From Campylobacteraceae bacterium (GTDB lineage Bacteria; Campylobacterota; Campylobacteria; Campylobacterales; Campylobacteraceae), in the NCBI GenBank assembly GCA_031276365.1, contig JAISNG010000086.1:1-11831 (forward strand): a DNA stretch of 11,831 bases. Direction: 5' to 3'. The notes under the pieces are model-generated. The model had not been told where the DNA came from. It saw nothing but the letters and a program-made list of their open reading frames with translations, and searched no databases. The translations under genes and the position numbers were made by a program. This document shows positions 6,055-11,831 of this stretch, piece after piece (position 1 is the stretch's first letter; the number at the start of each line of letters is the position of its first letter).

Positions 6055-8258
6055 TTGCAGCCTCTTATGCTGTCTATCACCGCGTTAAACGTTTTGCTTG
6101 CTCTTATGGCGCTTGAAGCTTTCTCATCGTCAGGATGATAGTAGCCGCCGATATCAACTTTTTGCCCTTGAGCGCTGTTTAACTCATACAGGATTTTCTC
6201 CTCATTTTGCAAAATCTCACGATAAACATTCGCGAAAAATTCACCAAGCTTACTATCTTCTTTCTGTTCTGCCAATGCTTTTGTCCAGTAAAGCGTTAAA
6301 TAAAAGTGGCTTCCGCGGTTGTCCAGCTCGCCGCATTTTGACCTTGGCGATTTGTTATTTTGCAACAGCTCTTCAGTCGCATTGTCAAGCGTTTTTGCCA
6401 ATATAGCGGCTTTTTTATTGTTTGTCTGCGCGGCAAAAAACTCAAGCGAAGCACAAATCGCCAAAAATTCGCCCAAAGAGTCCCATCTCAAATGATTTTC
6501 GTCCAGAAGCTGTTGAACAAGTCTTGGCGCAGAACCGCCTGCACCCGTTTCAAAAAGACCGCCGCCGCTCATCAAAGGCACGACTGAGAGCATTTTTGCA
6601 CTTGTTCCAAGTTCCAATATTGGGAAAAGGTCAGTCAAATAATCTCTCAAAACATTTCCTGTAACCGATATAGTATCTTTACCCTCTCTTAATCGTTTAA
6701 AAGAGAGTTTTGCGGCATCATACGGCGATAAAATAGATATATCAAGCCCTGATAAATCGTACTCTTTGAGATATGTTTTTACCTTTTTGATAAGCTCTTT
6801 GTCATGCGCTCTTTTATCATCAAGCCAAAAGATAGCGGGCGTTTTTGAAATTTTTGCGCGCTCTACGGCAAGTCTCACCCAATCTTTTATCGGAGCGTCT
6901 TTTGTCTGGCACATTCTATATATGTCGCCTCTGCTCACTTTCGTTTCAAATATCGTTTCGTTTTTGCTATTTTTTACGATTATCACTCCATTGTCTTCAA
7001 TAATAAAAGTCTTATCATGAGAGCCGTATTCTTCGGCTTTTTGCGCCATAAGTCCTACATTTGAAACACTTCCTATAACTCTTGGGTCAAGCGCGCCGTT
7101 TGCTTTGCACTCTTCAATAGCCGCTTTGTAAACATCAGCGTAACATCTATCTGGAATTACGGCTTTAGCATCTTGCGCTTTGCCGTTTTTATCCCACATA
7201 ATGCCGCCTGCTCTTATCATTGCGGGCATTGAAGCGTCCACTATCACATCATTTGGAAAATGCAGATTTGTAATACCTTTGTCAGAGTCCACCATGGCGA
7301 TATCAGGCTGTTCGCTGTATATTGCGGCTATATCTTGTTCTATTGCGGCTCTTTCATTTTCGGGCAAATTTGCGATTTTTGCGTACAAATCGCTAAGTCC
7401 GTTGTTTACATTGACGCCGAGTTTTTCAAGCACTGTGCCATATTTTTTAAATAATTTATCAAAAAACGCCAAAACCGCCGTGCCGAATATCACAGGGTCT
7501 GACACTTTCATCATGGTAGCTTTCAAATGTACGGAAAATAGTACATCTTTTGCTTTGGCGTCTGTGATTTCTTTTAAGAAAAACTCTTTTAAAGCCTTTA
7601 TGTCCATAAAAGATATGTCTATAATCTCATCTTTCAACACTTTCAAGCCAGATTTCAGTACCTTTTTTTCGCCTTTTTGATTTATAAATTCTATAAATAC
7701 GACATCATCTGAAGGTAAAACGTATGAAGTTTCGCTTCCGTAAAAATCACCGCTTTGCATGTGAGCTACATGGCTTTTGGATTTGCTGCTCCATTCACCC
7801 ATTGAGTGAGGATTTTTTTTCGCATAATTTTTAACGGCGCGCGGCGCGCGGCGGTCGGAGTTGCCTTCACGCAAAACAGGATTAACAGCAGAGCCCAATA
7901 TTTTAGAGTATTTTGCTTTTGTCTCTTCTTCTTTTGCATTTGCAGGATTTTCGGGATAGTCAGGGATATCGTAACCTTGCGACTGAAGTTCTTTTATAGC
8001 AGCTTTTAACTGCGGTATGGACGCCGAAATATTCGGCAGTTTTATGATGTTTGCCTCTTTGTTTTGCGTAAGATTTCCCAAAAATGCCAAATCATCGGGA
8101 TAATCCGAAAAAGCGCTGAGAATTCTGCCTGAAAGCGAAATATCTCTCATCTCAAAAGGCACATCACAGCGTACACCGAAAGCTTTTATGATAGGAAAAA
8201 GCGAATACGCCGCAAGAGCAGGAGATTCATCTGTTTTTGTATATATGATAGAAGCCAT
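6051..8258 (-). CDS. icd: Isocitrate dehydrogenase, NADP-dependent, monomeric type
   Basis: 735-residue monomeric isocitrate dehydrogenase (the Azotobacter/Corynebacterium type, about 740 residues), not the shorter dimeric E. coli type. It interconverts isocitrate + NADP and 2-oxoglutarate + CO2 + NADPH. Motifs include EGNSDRRAPRAVK (131-143, isocitrate binding), LKATMMKVSDP (245-255), DASMP (341-345), Tyr411 in EEYGSHDKTF, LDDKRAHD (479-486), the SAKMLS...GGGLFETGAGGSAPR stretch (553-579) and GELDNRGSHFYL near the C-terminus. Start choice: ATG at 8258 with GAAGGA about 6 bases upstream. A 20-base stretch of pure G/C (7835-7854) encodes the RRAPRA part of the active-site motif. It heads the TCA block, 75 bases after mltG; mdh overlaps its end. 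Confidence 0.96.
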   Translation of the reverse strand: MASIIYTKTDESPALAAYSLFPIIKAFGVRCDVPFEMRDISLSGRILSAFSDYPDDLAFLGNLTQNKEANIIKLPNISASIPQLKAAIKELQSQGYDIPDYPENPANAKEEETKAKYSKILGSAVNPVLREGNSDRRAPRAVKNYAKKNPHSMGEWSSKSKSHVAHMQSGDFYGSETSYVLPSDDVVFIEFINQKGEKKVLKSGLKVLKDEIIDISFMDIKALKEFFLKEITDAKAKDVLFSVHLKATMMKVSDPVIFGTAVLAFFDKLFKKYGTVLEKLGVNVNNGLSDLYAKIANLPENERAAIEQDIAAIYSEQPDIAMVDSDKGITNLHFPNDVIVDASMPAMIRAGGIMWDKNGKAQDAKAVIPDRCYADVYKAAIEECKANGALDPRVIGSVSNVGLMAQKAEEYGSHDKTFIIEDNGVIIVKNSKNETIFETKVSRGDIYRMCQTKDAPIKDWVRLAVERAKISKTPAIFWLDDKRAHDKELIKKVKTYLKEYDLSGLDISILSPYDAAKLSFKRLREGKDTISVTGNVLRDYLTDLFPILELGTSAKMLSVVPLMSGGGLFETGAGGSAPRLVQQLLDENHLRWDSLGEFLAICASLEFFAAQTNNKKAAILAKTLDNATEELLQNNKSPRSKCGELDNRGSHFYLTLYWTKALAEQKEDSKLGEFFANVYREILQNEEKILYELNSAQGQKVDIGGYYHPDDEKASSAIRASKTFNAVIDSIRGCK

Positions 8259-8333
8259 ACTATTCCTTCAGTAATATAAAATTTTTATTTTCATAAAATA
8301 ATTGGTGCAAGATAGCAAAACTGCTCTTAATGT
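8259..8333 (-). promoter_or_regulatory. Leader upstream of icd with possible promoter and AT palindrome
   Basis: This 75-base gap between mltG and icd is about 75% A+T. Reading the minus strand, a possible -35 TTGCTA (8318-8313) is followed after 17 bases by TATGAA (8295-8290). A second weak pair is TTGCAC (8310-8305) with TAAAAA (8287-8282). A perfect 7-base inverted repeat with a 3-base centre (TTATTTT/AAAATAA, 8285-8301) overlaps both. No intrinsic terminator is visible after mltG, so read-through from mltG is possible. The icd ribosome site AAGGA is at 8264-8268. The promoter assignments are weak guesses in AT-rich DNA. Confidence 0.3.
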
Positions 8334-9290
8334 TTATTTGCTTATATTTTTTAAGTGCTCGCTATAAGTTTCAGTAAATAAATGTTTACCGTTTGCGCCT
8401 TTCACGAAATAAAGATATTTGCTCTGTGTCGGATTTACCGCAGCTTTTATAGCCTCTTTACTGACCGCGCAGACTGGATTTGCAGGCAATCCGTAATGTG
8501 CGTAAGTATTATAATGCGATATATCTTCCTTGATTCTTTTGGGCGTAATTTTGGTATGCGAAAATTGACCATAATTGAGCGTGCCGTCCATTTGAAGCTT
8601 CATACGTATTTCAAGTCTGTTGTGAATAACAGAGCTTACAATCGGCATTTCATCGTTGTCGGCAGACTCTTTTTGTATAATTGAGGCGATTGTCAAAATC
8701 CTATTCCATTTCTCTTTGTCATATTCGCCTGTAAGTTCATATGATAGCGCTTCGTTGCGCTTTGCAGAGTCGTTTATAAGATATCTTATGAGCCATTTTT
8801 CATCTGTGCTAAGCGGTATATTGTAAGTTTCGGGGACTATCCAGCCATCTTCAAAACGCGACAATCTCTCATATTCGAGCCAAAGTGCGTCAAACGAGAG
8901 ATTTAACTCTTCCGAAAGCTGTTTTAAAAACATGTACGCCGTTTCACCAGGCACTAACGTAACCGCGCGCGTAGCGGCTTTGGCGTGCGAGAGTTGATAT
9001 AAAAAATCAGCTTTTGTCAAAAGCGTGTCTTTCATGTCTATCCAGCCGCTTTGCGGATATCCTAAAAATCTTAGCAAAAGTTTGTCTAAAACAATAGAAA
9101 TATTATCATTTTGCGCCCCAAGCTGTGTTATAATGCTGTTTATCCCGCCTTTTGGTACATGGATAATTCTTTCCGTACTAATCGGCTGTATCAGATAAAA
9201 CAGAAGTGAGACGATGGCTATCAAGAAAAGATTTAAGCCGAAAAAGAAAATTCGGCTTCCCATGTTGATTTTTTTGTTCTTGCTTATCAT
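8334..9290 (-). CDS. mltG: Endolytic peptidoglycan transglycosylase MltG (YceG family)
   Basis: Inner-membrane-anchored lytic transglycosylase that cuts nascent glycan strands in the periplasm. From the ATG at 9290 the product is 318 residues: lysine-containing N-terminus (MISKNKK), one membrane helix (about 15-36), then a periplasmic YceG domain. ASIIQKES contains the catalytic Glu (Glu208 in this numbering); LQMDGTLNYG and YNTYAHYGLPANPV are family motifs, the first differing from the common LQSDPT form. The start is uncertain: ATG at 9263 (309 residues) and ATG at 9323 (with an AGG-type site) are alternatives, and the frame stays open to a TTG at 9422. All these starts overlap the divergent AsmA-like gene at 9214. 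I preferred 9290 because it gives positive residues before the helix. icd follows 75 bases downstream. Confidence 0.87.
   Translation of the reverse strand: MISKNKKINMGSRIFFFGLNLFLIAIVSLLFYLIQPISTERIIHVPKGGINSIITQLGAQNDNISIVLDKLLLRFLGYPQSGWIDMKDTLLTKADFLYQLSHAKAATRAVTLVPGETAYMFLKQLSEELNLSFDALWLEYERLSRFEDGWIVPETYNIPLSTDEKWLIRYLINDSAKRNEALSYELTGEYDKEKWNRILTIASIIQKESADNDEMPIVSSVIHNRLEIRMKLQMDGTLNYGQFSHTKITPKRIKEDISHYNTYAHYGLPANPVCAVSKEAIKAAVNPTQSKYLYFVKGANGKHLFTETYSEHLKNISK
9126..9134 (+). promoter_or_regulatory. Extended -10 element, candidate promoter of the AsmA-like gene
   Basis: The plus strand reads TGTTATAAT, a perfect TGnTATAAT extended -10 that does not need a good -35. It lies inside mltG, about 80 bases before the ATG at 9214, which would leave a leader of roughly 70 bases. 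No convincing -35 at the right spacing is seen. Since there is no free intergenic space, the promoter must sit inside mltG somewhere, which adds weight. Confidence 0.4.
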
Positions 9291-11769
9291 TTTTATAGGC
9301 GTTATGTACAAAGGTATTCGCATTGACAACCTGTCCGTATTTGATGTAAATATAACGGGATTATATATTAAATTGGATAAAAAACTCTTTGTTGAAGCTG
9401 ATACGATAAAAATAGATAACAATGTTACAAAAAGTAACGATTATTCTTCGCTGAATGACTTGCTTGATGTGATTCCATATATCCACATGTTTTTTAGTAC
9501 GATTATTATCAACAATATTGAATACGGAAATGAAAAAATACAACTGACTTATCAGGACGAAGTTTTTTATGTCAATTCATCGGTTTTGACACTGAAAACA
9601 AAGATACAGCTTCGCAGAAGAAAAACGCTTGGACTTGACATACAGCAGCTACTTTTAAAAGATATAGACGTGGAGTTAAGCGGCAAGACAAATATTGACT
9701 TCAGGCGCGATGAATACGCATTTGACGGGCGTTTCAGGATATTTGACATTTCGGGCAATGCAAAGATAGACATAAAAGACAAAATACTCGCTTATAATAT
9801 CATATCGGACAATTTCGCTTCGCCCAAACTCTTCATGGACAACCTCCTAAAACACGTCAAATTAAACGATACAATATCAAACTGGATATACGGCTACACA
9901 AAAGGCGCAAACTATAAAATACTCTCGCTAAACGGCAAGATAGATATCGTAAAGCGTGATTTTTATCTTAAAAACATAAGCGCGCTCGCAAAAATTGACG
10001 ATGTAAATATCACTTTTAACCCCGAAGTTCCGCCCGCTCATGCAGACGAAATAAGAGTCAAGCTGGAGAACGGCAAAATATCATTTTTGACTTCAAATCC
10101 AACATCTCAGGGCGAAAATATCACAAAAGTTGACGTCCTCATATACAACCTCATAGAGGGCAAAAGCGGCATCAAGATAGACATCGGCGCAAAGACTCTT
10201 TACAACGACAAGATAAATAAAATCATCAAAACCTACGCAGGAGTTGACATACCAGTACGGCAAAAAAACGGCAAAAACGACGCAAATGTCAGTATTGACG
10301 TCAAATTTGCAGACGTAAAAATAGACATAAGCGCCGATGTTGCCATAAAAAATGCGGATTTGGAAATCGGCGGCGTTTTGATGCACACTCCGCATGCAAA
10401 CATACGCTTGAAAAACTCCGTTATTGACATTCTTGACTCAAGAGTACAATACGACGGACTTTTTGACATAAGCGTGAACGGCACGCTAAATACAAGCACA
10501 AAAGAGATGAACGGCAGCTCTTTTATACATTCTGTTACTCTTGATGCAAAAAATAGAAGCATTGTTACGATAAGTAACATTTCTACGCTGTTTGATTTAA
10601 AAGCAATAGACGGCGGAATAAATATCTACGCTTATGAGTTGGAGAGCAATCTAACTTTTGCCGATACAAATGTATTTATATTTAACTCTTTAAGCAAACT
10701 CTATCCCTACTCACAAATGGCTCAGGAGTACGGCATAAAAAACGGGCGAATTGTCATAAGAACAAACGACTTCAAACATTTCAAGGGATACGCCGCGTTA
10801 AGAGCCAATCTCCCCTTAAGCCGCGGCGGTAAGATGCTTTCAAGATTTGCGGGCAGTTTTGAGATAACGGAAAATTCACTTGACATAACCGCAAATAACA
10901 AAACCATTATATTGAGTTTCAAAGATGAGATAAACTTGACTTTAAACGGACTTGATGTAAATATAGACATGTCCGCGCAAAATACCGATACGCTCTCAAC
11001 ACCCGTATTTGTAAAGACAAAAGGCGGACACATTATACTTAAGCCTTCAAATACCACTATCTTAGCCGACGAATACAATGTCAGCTCGGCTGGCGGCAGC
11101 ATATCGCTTGAACTCATATATAAAAACAGTTTTTTAAGCGCGGTAAAAGAGAGTGGACGTTTTGATGTCTCTGTAAAAGGCATGAAGAGCGAATTTTTAA
11201 ACGCGCTGGCAAATAAGGAATTTTTCGCAAAGGGAAGTTTTGATTTTTACGCAAAAGGCGAGAGCGAAAACGAATTTCTGGGCGTTTTGAATCTGAAAGA
11301 GACAAGGCTTAAAGATTTTCTTGTCCTGAACAATCTCATCGCCTTTCTAAACACAATCCCCTCTCTCGCTACATTTTCAGACCCAAGATACAGCACAAGC
11401 GGCTTTCCTGTAAAAAACGGTACGGTTGAGTTTATAAAAAGCGGGGATTATCTGTTTATCCAAAAACTGTTTTTGGAAGGCTACAGCTCGGACATAGAAG
11501 GAAGCGGCTATGTGAGTTTGGAAACGGGTGATATTCATATGGATTTGAAAATATTTATCATGAAATCGCTCAGCAATATCATAGACAAAATTCCTCTCAT
11601 GAATTATATTATCCTTGATGACGACGGCACTATCAAGATTCAGCTATCCGTGCGCGGCACGCTTGACAATCCAAAGATAGAAACAAATCTCGTAGGCGAT
11701 ACGCTTATGTCGCCTTTCAATATGATAAAGAGGATTTTTGAACTGCCCTCGCATCTGCTCGGCGGATAA
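9214..11769 (+). CDS. AsmA/YhdP-like large envelope protein (AsmA-like C-terminal domain)
   Basis: 851-residue protein with a short, very basic N-terminus (KKRFKPKKK, 4-12), one membrane helix (about 16-32), then a long periplasmic region made of alternating beta-strands with NG/DG turns, as in the AsmA superfamily (AsmA, YhdP, TamB). The C-terminal part has the family signature GTLDNPK (815-821), followed by a hydrophobic/amphipathic tail with FNMIKRIFELP. By family knowledge such proteins form hydrophobic grooves thought to carry phospholipids between inner and outer membrane; that role here is inference. The ATG at 9214 is chosen for the positive-inside N-terminus; Met17 (9262) would remove it. 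The ribosome site is weak (AGTGAG). It is divergent from mltG and overlaps its 5' end. C. jejuni has an AsmA-family gene next to icd, as far as I recall, so the neighbourhood is conserved. Confidence 0.82.
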   Translation: MAIKKRFKPKKKIRLPMLIFLFLLIIFIGVMYKGIRIDNLSVFDVNITGLYIKLDKKLFVEADTIKIDNNVTKSNDYSSLNDLLDVIPYIHMFFSTIIINNIEYGNEKIQLTYQDEVFYVNSSVLTLKTKIQLRRRKTLGLDIQQLLLKDIDVELSGKTNIDFRRDEYAFDGRFRIFDISGNAKIDIKDKILAYNIISDNFASPKLFMDNLLKHVKLNDTISNWIYGYTKGANYKILSLNGKIDIVKRDFYLKNISALAKIDDVNITFNPEVPPAHADEIRVKLENGKISFLTSNPTSQGENITKVDVLIYNLIEGKSGIKIDIGAKTLYNDKINKIIKTYAGVDIPVRQKNGKNDANVSIDVKFADVKIDISADVAIKNADLEIGGVLMHTPHANIRLKNSVIDILDSRVQYDGLFDISVNGTLNTSTKEMNGSSFIHSVTLDAKNRSIVTISNISTLFDLKAIDGGINIYAYELESNLTFADTNVFIFNSLSKLYPYSQMAQEYGIKNGRIVIRTNDFKHFKGYAALRANLPLSRGGKMLSRFAGSFEITENSLDITANNKTIILSFKDEINLTLNGLDVNIDMSAQNTDTLSTPVFVKTKGGHIILKPSNTTILADEYNVSSAGGSISLELIYKNSFLSAVKESGRFDVSVKGMKSEFLNALANKEFFAKGSFDFYAKGESENEFLGVLNLKETRLKDFLVLNNLIAFLNTIPSLATFSDPRYSTSGFPVKNGTVEFIKSGDYLFIQKLFLEGYSSDIEGSGYVSLETGDIHMDLKIFIMKSLSNIIDKIPLMNYIILDDDGTIKIQLSVRGTLDNPKIETNLVGDTLMSPFNMIKRIFELPSHLLGG
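9360..9365 (-). promoter_or_regulatory. Possible -10 element for mltG
   Basis: The minus strand reads TATAAT at 9365-9360, about 70 bases before the mltG ATG at 9290 and inside the AsmA-like gene. No TG extension or recognisable -35 accompanies it. It is offered only because mltG must be transcribed from within the divergent gene. Confidence 0.2.
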
Positions 11770-11831
11770 ATGCGGATTATTCTTGCATGTGAAAATGATA
11801 ATTTACATACCTTAAAAACAACAAACAATAT
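11770..11831 (+). CDS. Possible start of a downstream gene, cut by the window end
   Basis: An ATG follows the AsmA-like stop directly (TAAATG, zero gap) and the frame stays open for the remaining 62 bases, encoding MRIILACENDNLHTLKTTNN. There is no terminator after the AsmA-like gene, and such contact spacing is common in coupled genes elsewhere in this window. No domain can be recognised in 20 residues and the ribosome site is poor (GGCGGA). An open frame of this length could also be chance. Confidence 0.3.
   Translation, partial: MRIILACENDNLHTLKTTNN

Noticed and set aside
7180..7680. 166-codon plus-strand open frame within icd
   Set aside because: It is exactly opposite the conserved icd coding sequence, its product matches no family I recognise, and it is explained by codon bias of the real gene.
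9323..9352. TTGACA followed about 18 bases later by TAAATA on the plus strand
   Set aside because: The -35 is perfect, but it lies inside the AsmA-like coding region with a poor -10 and no gene start downstream.
9324..9422. Longer mltG reading from a TTG at 9422
   Set aside because: It would add over 40 residues antisense to the AsmA-like coding region before the membrane helix, with no family support.
10233..10580. 115-codon minus-strand open frame inside the AsmA-like gene
   Set aside because: It is a mirror frame of a long beta-strand protein; the hydrophobic look follows from complementing Lys/Asn/Asp-rich codons.
1..11831. tRNA, rRNA, CRISPR arrays, insertion sequences, toxin-antitoxin or phage genes
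   Set aside because: I looked for cloverleaf-like arms, regularly spaced repeats, transposase or integrase motifs and small gene pairs and saw none; all sizeable stretches are accounted for by the listed genes.

Overview
The window comes from an AT-rich genome of the Campylobacterota (Epsilonproteobacteria). The grounds are the gene set and order icd-mdh-sucC-sucD-oorD-oorA-oorB-oorC, the monomeric 735-residue NADP-isocitrate dehydrogenase, and the four-subunit 2-oxoglutarate:acceptor oxidoreductase. A free-living sulfur- or hydrogen-oxidising relative such as Sulfurimonas or Sulfurovum, or a Campylobacter/Arcobacter-type organism, would fit. The species cannot be fixed from this sequence.

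Layout. Positions 1-143 are a non-coding 3' flank with several inverted repeats. From about 9290 down to 144, nine genes lie on the minus strand: mltG (periplasmic peptidoglycan lytic transglycosylase), icd, mdh, sucC, sucD, oorD, oorA, oorB and oorC. Spacing is very tight: icd/mdh and sucC/sucD overlap in ATGA, oorA/oorB overlap in TAATG, and oorD/oorA are 1 base apart. The two larger gaps are 8259-8333 (mltG to icd) and 3000-3058 (sucD to oorD). The second follows a textbook intrinsic terminator whose 5' arm contains the sucD stop codon. The cluster is therefore probably read as icd-mdh-sucCD with partial read-through into oorDABC, or with a separate start before oorD. On the plus strand, 9214-11769 encodes one large AsmA/YhdP-like envelope protein. 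A further reading frame opens at 11770 and runs off the end.

Function. The eight central genes make a contiguous block of the citric acid cycle between isocitrate and malate, lacking only the succinate-to-malate steps (fumarate reductase/succinate dehydrogenase and fumarase). Every enzyme here is reversible or can be used reductively, and OorDABC uses ferredoxin or flavodoxin rather than NAD. The block could therefore serve an oxidative cycle or the reductive (CO2-fixing) cycle; the deciding genes (ATP-citrate lyase, pyruvate:ferredoxin oxidoreductase) are outside the window. mltG and the AsmA-like gene are envelope genes.

No clearly new system is visible; most of the window is conserved core metabolism. 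The points most worth a second look are the head-to-head overlap of mltG and the AsmA-like gene, where each lysine-rich N-terminus lies opposite the other protein's membrane helix, the terminator built into the end of sucD, and an extended -10 promoter signal inside mltG.
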